Source: Bacteroidales bacterium (lineage in GTDB: Bacteria; Bacteroidota; Bacteroidia; Bacteroidales; UBA932). From it: 64,000 nucleotides of DNA. Under the pieces are notes generated by a model, which saw only the letters and a list, made by a program, of their open reading frames with translations, was not told the DNA's origin and made no database searches. The stretch lies in NCBI GenBank assembly GCA_017959005.1, contig JAGDBO010000017.1:62001-126000 (forward strand), in the 5' to 3' direction. Below, piece after piece: positions 26,478-34,380 of the stretch (its first letter is position 1; every line of letters begins with the position of its first letter). The translations under genes and the position numbers were made by a program.

Positions 26478-27059
26478 ATGGAAAACAATGATAACATCCT
26501 CAAAGAGATGCAGATGCAGCTCTCTCAGCTCAAAGAGAAACTGGACGGCGAGAAGATTGTCAATGACCGCCTTCTCCGCAACGCATACCGCAAGACCCTC
26601 AACGGCCTGCAGATAAGAGCCTTACGCCAGACCATAATTGGCATTATCGCGATGGTTCTCTGCCTCACCCTTCTCAACGTTGGCTTCTCTACAATCTTTG
26701 TAGTTGCCACTGAGGTTATGCTGGCCTTCTGCCTTGCTGCAACCATTGTGATAAACAGCAGGTTACCAAAGATGGACACAGACCTTATAACTGCTGCAGA
26801 GGGAGTGAGAAAATTCAAGAAGGGATACAGAGACTGGCTCTGGATTGGTATACCGCTGGTTATTATCTGGGTAGCAGGTATGTGCTATGAGATTATGCAC
26901 AATGATTTCTTCCCTGCAGCAGCCAGAACCACAATGCTTTTGGGATTGGGAGTAGGAATTGTGGTTGGCGGTGCAATAGGTCTTATTATGAGGAGATCCC
27001 TGCTCAACAAGTCTGACGAGACCCTTGCTCAGATTGAAGAACTCAGAGGGGAAGACTAA
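26478..27059 (+). CDS. membrane protein co-transcribed with the sigma factor
   Basis: The 193-residue protein has an N-terminal coiled coil of about 35 residues (EMQMQLSQLKEKLDGEKIVN), two membrane helices (TIIGIIAMVLCLTLLNVGFS and a second one just after it), a loop, and two more helices (WLWIGIPLVIIWVAGMC; TTMLLGLGVGIVVGGAIGLI). I do not recognise a domain. Position right behind an ECF sigma gene and cytoplasmic coiled coils suggest an anti-sigma or sensor role; this is inference. A GTG at 26472 overlapping the sigma stop is an alternative start. Confidence 0.7.
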   Translation: MENNDNILKEMQMQLSQLKEKLDGEKIVNDRLLRNAYRKTLNGLQIRALRQTIIGIIAMVLCLTLLNVGFSTIFVVATEVMLAFCLAATIVINSRLPKMDTDLITAAEGVRKFKKGYRDWLWIGIPLVIIWVAGMCYEIMHNDFFPAAARTTMLLGLGVGIVVGGAIGLIMRRSLLNKSDETLAQIEELRGED

Positions 27060-27064
27060 GGGGA

Positions 27065-27252
27065 AGTGCTTAAGGTGTCCCAAAAAACCGGACACCGGGA
27101 ACGAAAAAGGGGCAAAAGTGTTCCCAGCGTCCCTAAATTCCGGACACCGGGAACGAAAAAGGGGCAAAAGTGTTCCCAGTGTCCCCAAAACACGGACACC
27201 GGGAATGAAAAAGGGGCAAAAATGTTCCCAGTGTCCCAAAAAACCGGACACC
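27065..27252 (+). repeat. 52-bp palindromic repeat array B (four units)
   Basis: Units begin at 27065, 27117, 27169 and 27221, exactly 52 bp apart, six bases after the stop of the sigma-linked membrane protein. The first has a degenerate left arm (AGTGCTTAAGGTGTCCC) and the last is cut after GGACACC. The arms GTTCCCAGYGTCC and GGACACCGGGAAC pair at 11 or 12 of 13 positions. On the minus strand each hairpin is followed by TTTTGCCCCTTTTTC, so the array may also end transcripts arriving from the minus-strand operon. Confidence 0.85.
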
Positions 27253-27285
27253 TTGAGCAGTGGCAAGAAGAATCAGCAAAATAAC

Positions 27286-27318
27286 ATGTCCGTACGTCAG
27301 ACCAAGACATACGGACAT
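27286..27318. terminator. hairpin, probably a bidirectional terminator
   Basis: ATGTCCGTACGTC pairs with GACATACGGACAT (12 of 13 positions, seven-base loop AGACCAA). It is followed on the plus strand by ATTATTTTAAT. It lies between the end of the sigma operon and the end of the convergent regulator operon, where a terminator is expected. Confidence 0.65.
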
Positions 27319-27356
27319 ATTATTTTAATACTTAATCACTTACACTGAAATCCTTA

Positions 27357-27412
27357 TCGGATCTCGGACTTCTGATCTTTCACCTCGGATCTCGGACCTC
27401 GGATCTCGGACT
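27357..27412 (+). repeat. four tandem 14-bp repeats
   Basis: TCGGATCTCGGAC occurs exactly at 27357, 27385 and 27399, and a degenerate copy (TCTGATCTTTCAC) fills the slot at 27371, making four units of 14 bp. The run sits 22 bp past the stop of the regulator gene. Confidence 0.8.
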
Positions 27413-27434
27413 CAGGACTTCCCGCACTACATCT

Positions 27435-27737
27435 TTACAGAGCCAGGTACTGCTTGAGCGTATCTACGTACTCTGCAAAGGCCTCTCTGCCCTTTTCAGT
27501 TATACGGCAAATTGTACAAGGTTTCTTTCCCTTAAAGGTCTTTTCAACCTCAATGTAGCCGGCAGAGGAAAGCTTGTCTATCTGGACGCTGAGGTTACCG
27601 GAGGTAGAGCCTGTCTGTGCTTTAATGTACACAAAGTCTGCATCTTCCACTCCAACCAGTATAGACATCACCGCCAATCGCAATTCCGAATGGAGCAGCG
27701 GATCCAACGGTTTGAATTGTTTAACATTCTCTGCCAT
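27435..27737 (-). CDS. winged-helix transcriptional regulator (HTH_34 type)
   Basis: The 100-residue protein matches the short MarR/ArsR-like regulators of the HTH_34 family: an N-terminal helix (LLHSELRLAVMSILVG), the recognition region TGSTSGNLSVQIDKLSSAGY, and the wing VEKTFKGKKPCTICRITEKG. It is 3 bp behind the membrane-protein gene, which it probably regulates through the palindrome in their promoter (28565-28579). The ligand or signal is unknown. Confidence 0.88.
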   Translation of the reverse strand: MAENVKQFKPLDPLLHSELRLAVMSILVGVEDADFVYIKAQTGSTSGNLSVQIDKLSSAGYIEVEKTFKGKKPCTICRITEKGREAFAEYVDTLKQYLAL

Positions 27738-27740
27738 AAC

Positions 27741-28376
27741 TTACTTGTTTAAGCTTTTACCTTTATTCTGAAGAATGAGACCAGGGATAACGAGGGCAAC
27801 AACACCAAGGATTGTAAATACAAGAATCTGCTCAGGGCCGTTTACCAGAAGTGCTACCAACACTGAAAGCAATGTTGCTACTACACAGCAGGCAACAATA
27901 GATTTCATCTTCATCACAACACCGGATACAACACCCGCAATACCCATCATCATCACGATAATCAAAGTGATATTAACGTTAATTATGCCACCGCCACAGC
28001 ACTTGCTCTTAATATAAGCGGCAACCCAAATCAGAGCGTAAAAAGCGGTGGTCATTATACCATACCACATCCATGTTTTACCAACAACTCTGCTAATCTC
28101 ATTTACAGGGACTTTCTCCCTGTTACGTGAATTAATGGCAGTTCCTATACCACCTATTGCACCCATTGCAAACCAAAGAAGATTCCATACCGGACTTCCG
28201 GTCTTGCTCCATAAGAAATAAACTACTATGGAAGTAACAGCAACCAGCACACCCCACATAAGGATGGTTTTGCCGGAGTTCTTTGCAATAGCCATTCTGC
28301 TACGCTCCATTGTTTCTGTAATAATACGCAGTGAGTTCTCTGTTGAGAGATTCTCTTTTTTCTCGATAGTTTCCAT
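27741..28376 (-). CDS. six-helix membrane protein paired with the regulator
   Basis: The 211-residue protein has a charged N-terminal region (TENSLRIITETMERSRMAIA) followed by about six hydrophobic segments. I recognise no enzymatic domain. The gene pair, a small membrane protein with an HTH_34 regulator directly behind it, recurs in Bacteroidota as I recall. Transcription probably starts near 28545, which gives an unusually long leader of about 170 nt. Confidence 0.7.
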   Translation of the reverse strand: METIEKKENLSTENSLRIITETMERSRMAIAKNSGKTILMWGVLVAVTSIVVYFLWSKTGSPVWNLLWFAMGAIGGIGTAINSRNREKVPVNEISRVVGKTWMWYGIMTTAFYALIWVAAYIKSKCCGGGIINVNITLIIVMMMGIAGVVSGVVMKMKSIVACCVVATLLSVLVALLVNGPEQILVFTILGVVALVIPGLILQNKGKSLNK

Positions 28377-28551
28377 TGTCTAATACTTTAATCTTGTTAA
28401 CCTTTTAGTTTAACTTTTGAGCCTTGTTCCAACAGTTGCTTTTGAAGTTGTCTTTTGGCTCTCTTTTTCTCTGCTTATTGCAGAATTTTTTAATGGCCAT
28501 TTTGAATCTGCGGAATTGCGATTGCGCACTCGTTCTCCCTCAAATCCGATG

Positions 28552-28583
28552 CAAAGATAAATTAGTTTATTTTATAAACCAAA
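28552..28583 (-). promoter_or_regulatory. promoter with palindromic operator
   Basis: On the minus strand TTTG (28583-28580) and TATCTTTG (28559-28552) are exactly 20 bp apart. The spacer holds the inverted repeat GTTTAT-TTT-ATAAAC (28565-28579), so a bound protein would block the promoter. The HTH_34 regulator of the same operon is the obvious candidate. Confidence 0.65.
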
Positions 28584-28648
28584 TTATTTTGTAAATATTT
28601 TTAACTTTTTTTCAAAATCGGCCTCTCAGCCCCTTCTGAGCGGGGTCG

Positions 28649-29149
28649 CTATTTTACTTTGGAGATGGCGGAAGAGAGAGTTTGGTAGTCCGGAGTGGGA
28701 TTGTCCGTAAAGAATGAGGAGACTATGCCGTCAGATGTGACAATATAGATACGTGGTATTCTGCTGGTAGCAAAGAGGTTATAGACTTTTCTGTCTTTCT
28801 GGGCAGAAAAGGGCAACGTTAAACCGTTGGTATTCCAATAATTACGTATTGTCCCCTTCTCTTCTGCTCTGGAAATTGATATGAAGTTTACATCTGAAAA
28901 GGATTCATACGCCTGCTGAATAACAGGAAGAGTTCTCTGGCAGTCTGTGCAGGTTGTTGTAAAGAAGGTTAAAACCAGTGGTTTACCGCCAAGGTTTGCG
29001 GAGTTGAAAGAAGAGCCGTCCTCCATAACTACCGTAAAGGCAGGGAGTTTATCTCCCGCCTTTACAATATCTTCTACTAATTTATCTTCCTTTGTACAAC
29101 CTGTAAAGAACGCCCCACAAAGTGTTAAAAGGAACAATACTCTTCTCAT
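28649..29149 (-). CDS. TlpA/thioredoxin-like lipoprotein
   Basis: From the ATG at 29149 the protein has 166 residues with a lipoprotein signal (LFLLTLCGAFFTGC). The thioredoxin-like fold shows in KPLVLTFFTTTCTDCQRTLP, with the redox motif Cys-Thr-Asp-Cys, and in TSRIPRIYIVTSDG with the cis-Pro. Members reduce or act as peroxidases on periplasmic partners. It begins one base after the stop of the EF-hand protein and is probably co-transcribed with it. An upstream in-frame start at 29194 lies inside the previous gene and is unlikely. Confidence 0.85.
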   Translation of the reverse strand: MRRVLFLLTLCGAFFTGCTKEDKLVEDIVKAGDKLPAFTVVMEDGSSFNSANLGGKPLVLTFFTTTCTDCQRTLPVIQQAYESFSDVNFISISRAEEKGTIRNYWNTNGLTLPFSAQKDRKVYNLFATSRIPRIYIVTSDGIVSSFFTDNPTPDYQTLSSAISKVK

Positions 29150-29150
29150 T

Positions 29151-29642
29151 CTATTCCAGCCAGATGGAGTTTGGATCATCCGGGTTGGATACACGGTTTA
29201 CAATGAAGTCTCCGGTACCTTTTGGATAGATGATTTTTGGATAGCAGCCCACGGAAAGGGTTATCTTCTTAAGAAAGATGCCAACCCTTAAGTCCAAGAT
29301 TTCTAGCTTCCAGTTCTTTCTTAAATCCACCTCCTCATTTGGTGTGTTTCCAATCTCAAGGCGTTTGAGGTTAGGGAAGAACTTGAGGAAATCATAATTT
29401 GCAATGATGTTCTTTCTGCCGCCTCTTCCCAGTACAAGTTCCTCTGCAGCAGCCGCTTCTGCAACCGTTACGTTGCCGTCCTGGTTTGCGTCTACCCCTT
29501 TAAAGCATTGAGAAAAGATATTGTCCTGGGTAATCTTTATGATTACTGAGTCTGCGTTTTGCGCTGCCTGTGTGTTGTTCTGTGCCACAGCTACAACGCT
29601 GAATGCAACTAACAATGAAAGTGTTACAAAAATCTTTTTCAT
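29151..29642 (-). CDS. secreted protein with EF-hand-like calcium loop
   Basis: The 163-residue protein starts with a Sec signal peptide (IFVTLSLLVAFSVVAVAQ). Residues 51-63 read DANQDGNVTVAEA, an EF-hand or dockerin-like calcium loop with the acidic and Asn ligands in register. The rest (FFPNLKRLEIGNTPNEEVDL, WKLEILDLRVG) has a leucine-rich-repeat rhythm. I do not recognise a named family. It is directly upstream of the TlpA-like gene, so the two may act together in the envelope. Confidence 0.65.
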   Translation of the reverse strand: MKKIFVTLSLLVAFSVVAVAQNNTQAAQNADSVIIKITQDNIFSQCFKGVDANQDGNVTVAEAAAAEELVLGRGGRKNIIANYDFLKFFPNLKRLEIGNTPNEEVDLRKNWKLEILDLRVGIFLKKITLSVGCYPKIIYPKGTGDFIVNRVSNPDDPNSIWLE

Positions 29643-29648
29643 ATCTAA

Positions 29649-31082
29649 TTAAACTATTTCCGTCATTTCTGCGTCTTTGGAGCGGGAGCCGTGGATGGTT
29701 GGAATCTCCTCATTGGAGGCCATATCAAGCTGTTTGCTCCACAGGTATTTACGGGTCTCTGCAACAATCACTCCACTAAGAACCAGAAGTGAGATTACGT
29801 TAGGGATAACCATCAGAGCGTTGAGTATATCTGCAAAGTCCCATACAATAGCAAGGTTTGCAACTGCACCTACATAAACAAGGACTATCCAGGCAATTCT
29901 GTAGAGGAATACCGTGCGTCTTCCTGCCAGGTATTCAATGGAGCGCTCTCCGTAGTAGCTCCAGCCCAAAATGGTTGAGAATGCAAAGGTTACAAGGCTG
30001 AAGGTAAGCACTATAGAGCCTACGTATGGAATCTGTCCAAAGGCCAGCTGGGTAAGTTTTGCACCATCGTGATAATCAATATTTGGGTTGGATATAATGC
30101 TGGAAACCACCACAATACCGGTGAGGGCACATACAACCACGGTGTCCCAGAAGGTTCCGGTAGATGATACAAGAGCCTGGCGTACAGGGTTTTTGGTCTG
30201 TGCGGCAGCGGCGGCAATAGGTGCGCTACCCATACCGGATTCGTTGGAGAAGAGACCTCTTGCGATACCGTAACGGCAAGTCATCATGATAGTTGTGCCG
30301 GCAAGACCACCCAATCCGGCTTTGGCGGAGAAGGCAGAGTTGACAATAAGAGAGATGGTCTGGCCAAGTACGTCCCAGTTCATCGCGAGTATGATAAAGC
30401 AGCCCAGCACATAGAAAATGGCCATAAAAGGCACTAAAAAGGTGCAAACTTTTGCAATTCCCTTAATGCCAAAGAAGGTTACCAGAGTTACCAGAAAGGC
30501 CAGAACAAGGCCGGTTATGTACTTTGGAATGCCCTGGAAGCCGGCTCCAAAGAGCCCCTCCTGGTCCAAAAGGGTAGAAATGGCGTTAGACTGCACCGTA
30601 TCCCCTATTCCAAAGGCTGCCAGGGCGGCAAAAACGCAAAACAGAACTGCCAGAAACTTGCTCTTCACTCCCCTTTCAAGGGCGTACATAGGGCCTCCGA
30701 GCATGGTTCCCTTCTCTGTCTTTACGCGGTATTTGATTGCCAAAAGCCCCTCGCTGTATTTGGTAGCAATGCCTAAAAGGCCTGTAAGCCAGCACCATAG
30801 CACGGCGCCCGGACCTCCCAGAGAGATGGCCGTTGCCACTCCTATAATATTGCCGGTTCCAATTGTGGCGGCCAGTGAGGTTGTAAGCGCCCCAAACTGG
30901 CTCACATCTCCGGAAGCGCCCTTATCTTTCTTAAAGGAAATCCCGATGGCTTTAAAGATGGATTTTTGAGGGAATCTTAACCTGATAGTCAGGAAGATAT
31001 GAGTTCCAAGAAGGAGAATGATCATTGGCCATCCCCAGAGAAAAGAACTCACTTTTGAAACAATCTCGCCCAAGTTTTGCAT
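29649..31082 (-). CDS. alanine/glycine:cation symporter (AGCS) family protein
   Basis: The 477-residue protein has about eleven membrane helices and the AGCS signatures: GALTTSLAATIGTGNIIGVA near residue 65, GGPGAVLWCWLTGLLGIATK, and GRGVKS/GLFSNESGMGSAPIAAAAA. Members import alanine or glycine with sodium. It lies 6 bp upstream of the EF-hand gene on the same strand, and a TAACTTTG motif just before it is a possible -7 element. Confidence 0.92.
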   Translation of the reverse strand: MQNLGEIVSKVSSFLWGWPMIILLLGTHIFLTIRLRFPQKSIFKAIGISFKKDKGASGDVSQFGALTTSLAATIGTGNIIGVATAISLGGPGAVLWCWLTGLLGIATKYSEGLLAIKYRVKTEKGTMLGGPMYALERGVKSKFLAVLFCVFAALAAFGIGDTVQSNAISTLLDQEGLFGAGFQGIPKYITGLVLAFLVTLVTFFGIKGIAKVCTFLVPFMAIFYVLGCFIILAMNWDVLGQTISLIVNSAFSAKAGLGGLAGTTIMMTCRYGIARGLFSNESGMGSAPIAAAAAQTKNPVRQALVSSTGTFWDTVVVCALTGIVVVSSIISNPNIDYHDGAKLTQLAFGQIPYVGSIVLTFSLVTFAFSTILGWSYYGERSIEYLAGRRTVFLYRIAWIVLVYVGAVANLAIVWDFADILNALMVIPNVISLLVLSGVIVAETRKYLWSKQLDMASNEEIPTIHGSRSKDAEMTEIV

Positions 31083-31154
31083 AGTTCTTGTATTGAATAC
31101 CCAAAGTTACCAATTTTGTGATACAAAAAAGGTAATGAGAGAAAATTTTTGGTT

Positions 31155-32531
31155 ATGAAGAGAAATTATTTATCAAAGGCTTATACTCTGCTGATTGCGA
31201 GTGTTGCCGCAATGTTCACTCTTACTTCTTGTGATCCTCTGGAAAACTATTCAGACGGCGAGGATGATATCAAGACTCTCAAGAACTTTGTGAATGACAT
31301 GATGAAGGAGTACTACTACTGGGCGGATGAGATGCCTTCCGGTAATGCAAGTGCCACTAAAGTAGAAGATTACTTTGAATCTAAATTAGTTGCAAAAGAT
31401 CACTGGAGCTGGATGATGGACGGAGATACCTTCCGTGAACTTATGACCGGAGTCTCAACCTCCTCTTACGGATTCCACTTTGTACAGCCGATAGACCACT
31501 TTGGTGACTACGGTGTATATATCTCATACTCAGATCCTGCTTCTCCGGTAGGAAAAGAGGGTATTGGAAGAGGATGGCGCCTGACTCACATAAACGGCGT
31601 TGCTACAGCAGATTGTATTAAGAACAACACCTTTTATGATGAGATTGGAAAGATGAGCAACAAGTTTACATTCCTCTCTCCTGAAAACGTATCTAAAGAA
31701 GTTACTCTTACTCAGTCCTCATTCAAGGCTAAGACCGTAAACAAGACGGCCATATTTACAAAGTCAGACTTTGCTGCTCTGAAGAGTACGGACAAAGTTG
31801 GTTACATCCATTATACTGACTTTACCGCCTCACTTAAGGATGAGATTATGAACGCTCTCCAAGAGATGAAGCAGCAGGGAGTTACAGACCTTATTCTGGA
31901 CCTCAGATATAACGGAGGCGGAGATCTGGAACTCTGCGAGGATATCTGCTCACGAATTGCACCCGGCTCTGCAGACGGAAAGAAACTCTGCACACTTTCT
32001 CACTCCTCTGCAAACAGAGCGCTGGATGAGACCTACAAGATTAAGAGAGACTCCAAGTCTCTGAACCTCAACCGTCTCTTTGTGATTATGACCAAGGGTA
32101 CTGCGTCTGCCAGCGAGGTGGTTATCAACTGCCTGAGCCCATATATGGATGTTCATACAGTTGGCCGCACATCTTACGGAAAGCCTAATGGAATGTATCT
32201 GTTCGCCTACCCTACAATTAACGTCAACTCATCATCCGAGTACCATAAGGTTCTCTACGGTTTCCTTCCTATCTGCTTCTACACTCTAAACTGCAACGGC
32301 AAAGCGGATTACGACAACGGTATTACACCGGAGAACGTAAGATATGATGACGTTTACAAGGATTTCTCTGCAAAGGAGGGAATGATTGCAGCCTGCCTTC
32401 AGTACATTGCAACGGGCAGTTATCCTCTGGAGAACGACCTTTACACCGCCTCTTCCGCAACCAAGAGCAGCGCCGGAATTCCTCTGAGATTGCCTGAGGA
32501 GAAGAGGCCGGGAGCATATATTTTGAAGTAA
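31155..32531 (+). CDS. S41 family peptidase lipoprotein
   Basis: From the ATG at 31155 the protein has 458 residues and a lipoprotein signal (ASVAAMFTLTSC). After a PDZ-like region (PASPVGKEGIGRGWRLTHIN) comes the tail-specific-protease core: VGYIHYTDF, ITDLILDLRYNGGG-like segment TDLILDLRYNGGG, and the catalytic-Ser segment MTKGTASASEVVINCLSPYM. C-terminal-processing proteases of this kind degrade envelope proteins or peptides. It is monocistronic, with the histone-like gene 120 bp downstream. Confidence 0.9.
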   Translation: MKRNYLSKAYTLLIASVAAMFTLTSCDPLENYSDGEDDIKTLKNFVNDMMKEYYYWADEMPSGNASATKVEDYFESKLVAKDHWSWMMDGDTFRELMTGVSTSSYGFHFVQPIDHFGDYGVYISYSDPASPVGKEGIGRGWRLTHINGVATADCIKNNTFYDEIGKMSNKFTFLSPENVSKEVTLTQSSFKAKTVNKTAIFTKSDFAALKSTDKVGYIHYTDFTASLKDEIMNALQEMKQQGVTDLILDLRYNGGGDLELCEDICSRIAPGSADGKKLCTLSHSSANRALDETYKIKRDSKSLNLNRLFVIMTKGTASASEVVINCLSPYMDVHTVGRTSYGKPNGMYLFAYPTINVNSSSEYHKVLYGFLPICFYTLNCNGKADYDNGITPENVRYDDVYKDFSAKEGMIAACLQYIATGSYPLENDLYTASSATKSSAGIPLRLPEEKRPGAYILK

Positions 32532-32564
32532 ATTTTGAAAAAAGTGCTCTTTTAGGGCGTTTTA

Positions 32565-32596
32565 TTTGGATTTAGGAATAAAACTTCCTATTTTTA
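32565..32596 (+). promoter_or_regulatory. promoter of the histone-like gene
   Basis: TTTG (32565-32568) and TATTTTTA (32589-32596) are 20 bp apart and match TTTG/TAnnTTTG except for the last base. The predicted leader is about 50 nt. Confidence 0.55.
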
Positions 32597-32651
32597 TGAT
32601 ACGAAACTGTAATAAACACAATAACAACTAACTTTAAAAAACAGATTTAAA

Positions 32652-32837
32652 ATGAAAGCATTACTTGCAAAAATTCAGGCTCAGGTTGAGGCTTTTGCAA
32701 AAGACGCTGAGGCTCAGGTAGTAAAGGGTAACAAAGCTGCTGGAACACGCGCTAGAAAGGCTGCTCTTGAGATTAGCAAACTGATGAAAGAGTTCAGAAA
32801 AGCTTCAGTTGAGGCTGCTAAGGCTCCAAAAAAATAA
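32652..32837 (+). CDS. histone H1-like (Hc1-type) small DNA-binding protein
   Basis: This 61-residue protein is rich in Lys and Ala (KAAGTRARKAALEISKLMKE, VEAAKAPKK) and matches the short Hc1-like proteins common in Bacteroidota. Such proteins are thought to compact the nucleoid. The gene has its own promoter and a strong intrinsic terminator, so it is an independent, probably highly expressed unit. Confidence 0.85.
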   Translation: MKALLAKIQAQVEAFAKDAEAQVVKGNKAAGTRARKAALEISKLMKEFRKASVEAAKAPKK

Positions 32838-32860
32838 TTAACCAGAGACTTAGTTAGGTG

Positions 32861-32894
32861 AACGGGGAGGTCCAAACGGCCTTCCCGTTTTTTT
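32861..32894 (+). terminator. intrinsic terminator of the histone-like gene
   Basis: AACGGGGAGG pairs with CCTTCCCGTT (ten pairs including one G:U) around a nine-base loop and runs into seven T residues. This is the clearest intrinsic terminator in the window. Confidence 0.85.
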
Positions 32895-32905
32895 GATATT
32901 TTCAT

Positions 32906-32913
32906 TACATTTG
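32906..32913 (+). promoter_or_regulatory. -7 element immediately before the GT2 gene
   Basis: TACATTTG matches TAnnTTTG and ends only six bases before the start codon at 32920, which would make the transcript nearly leaderless. A TTTG lies 10 bp upstream, too close to be a normal -33 element. Confidence 0.45.
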
Positions 32914-32919
32914 CGGGGT

Positions 32920-33657
32920 ATGAATAAGACTTCAGAATACAGATTTACAATCATCTCTCCGGTATATAACGAAGAGGGTAATATTGAGCGCCTTGCAAAG
33001 ACGCTGGGTGAATATTTGGAGAAAGCGTCAGAGAAATCCATCTGCGTTCTCTTTGTGAACGACGGCTCATCTGACCGCTCGCTGGAACTCATTGAGAAAG
33101 AGTGTGCCGCCAGGGAGCGTTTTTTCTTCATATCCCTTAAGGAGCGCACCGGACTCAGCGGAGCCATTAAGGCGGGCTTTGACAACACCTTCTCTCCTCT
33201 TGTGGGCTACATAGATGCAGACCTTCAGACCACACCGGAAGACTTTGACCTTCTGCTCCCATACGCAGATGAGTATCCGCTTGTTATGGGCATCCGTGCA
33301 AACCGCAAAGACACCCCTTGGAAGAGGTTCCAATCCAAGTTTGGAAACGGTTTCCGCAAGATGTTTACTCACGATGGTGCACTGGATACCGGCTGCCCTC
33401 TGAAGATACTCCAGACCCCTTACGCCAAGCGAGTTCCTATGTTCACCGGAATGCACCGCTTCTTCCCTGCCCTCATTCAACTTCAGAAGGGAGGAAAGAT
33501 GATGCAGGTACCCGTAAGACACTTCCCAAGAACCGCCGGCGTCTCCAAATACAACGCACTCAACCGTATGCTCGGCCCAATGAAGGATTGCTTTGCATAT
33601 CGCTGGATGAAAAAGCGTTACCTTAACTACGAAGTTGGTGAGAACAACCTGAATTAA
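32920..33657 (+). CDS. glycosyltransferase family 2, polyprenyl-phosphate type
   Basis: From the ATG at 32920 the protein has 245 residues. The GT-A core is visible: TIISPVYNEEGNIERLAKTL, VNDGSSDRS, and YIDADLQTTPEDF carrying the DxD-type metal site. It resembles DPM1/ArnC/GtrB-like enzymes that load a sugar onto a polyprenyl phosphate, but has no C-terminal membrane helices of its own. It is first in a run with a LAB_N protein (which could supply the membrane part), a GT39 enzyme and an epimerase. The donor sugar is inferred only. Confidence 0.85.
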   Translation: MNKTSEYRFTIISPVYNEEGNIERLAKTLGEYLEKASEKSICVLFVNDGSSDRSLELIEKECAARERFFFISLKERTGLSGAIKAGFDNTFSPLVGYIDADLQTTPEDFDLLLPYADEYPLVMGIRANRKDTPWKRFQSKFGNGFRKMFTHDGALDTGCPLKILQTPYAKRVPMFTGMHRFFPALIQLQKGGKMMQVPVRHFPRTAGVSKYNALNRMLGPMKDCFAYRWMKKRYLNYEVGENNLN

Positions 33658-33666
33658 ACCTTTTCA

Positions 33667-34365
33667 ATGGAACACTCTCTGGCTAAATGGATCATTTTTG
33701 CTCTGGGTTTTCTTGCTCAGGGATTCTTCTCCGCCAGAATTATTGTGCAGTGGATAATCTCAGAGAGAGAAAAGAGAGTTGTCTCTCCAGTACTCTTCTG
33801 GGTCTTCTCAATTGCAGGTTCCTACCTCTTCTTTGTTTACGGATTTTTAAGGAATGACTTTGCCATAATGCTGGGGCAGGTCATCTCCTACTACATCTAT
33901 ATGTGGAACCTGAGAATCAAGGGAGTATGGACTACTCTAGCTCCCGATGGTTCCAAACTGCCAAACCCTCTCTGGAAGAATATTCTGCAGGTGATACTGC
34001 TCATCACACCCGTTTTGGGCGTGGGCTATATACTTTCAGATTTTGGGGAGTTTAAAAGACAGTGCCTGCAGAACGATGACATACCAATTCTGCTTGTAAT
34101 TTACGGCTCATTGGGGCAGATAATCTTTACCCTTAGATTCATCTACCAGTTCTTCTACTCCAAGAGCCGCAATGAGAGCCATCTGCCTGCAGGATTCTGG
34201 ATAATAAGCCTTGTGGGATGCGCTGTAATTGTCTCATACGCAATCATTAGGAAGGACCCTGTACTGGCGTTGGGCCAGAGCATAGGTTTTGTCTCCTACA
34301 GCAGAAACCTGATGCTGATAGCCCGCCACAAAAAGCATCAGGAGCAGGAGAGTTCAAACGCATAA
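33667..34365 (+). CDS. membrane protein with two LAB_N domains
   Basis: The 232-residue protein has two copies of the lipid-A-disaccharide synthase N-terminal (LAB_N) domain. The first is around residues 10-85 (LGFLAQGFFSARIIVQWIIS, VLFWVFSIAGSYLFFVYGF); the second is around residues 150-222 (SLGQIIFTLRFIYQFFYSKS, AGFWIISLVGCAVIVSYAII). LAB_N proteins are short multi-helix membrane proteins next to lipid A and GT2/GT39 genes. It is 9 bp behind the GT2 gene and 15 bp before the GT39 gene. Confidence 0.85.
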   Translation: MEHSLAKWIIFALGFLAQGFFSARIIVQWIISEREKRVVSPVLFWVFSIAGSYLFFVYGFLRNDFAIMLGQVISYYIYMWNLRIKGVWTTLAPDGSKLPNPLWKNILQVILLITPVLGVGYILSDFGEFKRQCLQNDDIPILLVIYGSLGQIIFTLRFIYQFFYSKSRNESHLPAGFWIISLVGCAVIVSYAIIRKDPVLALGQSIGFVSYSRNLMLIARHKKHQEQESSNA

Positions 34366-34380
34366 ACCGCTTACAGTCAG

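Noticed and set aside
27065..27252. CRISPR array
   Set aside because: The whole 52-bp unit repeats, spacer included, and no cas gene is near; there are no variable spacers.
26763..27310. Several overlapping frames with repeated peptides such as FRSRCP
   Set aside because: They are open because the 52-bp repeat lacks stops in these frames; the period is not a multiple of three, and they overlap real genes.
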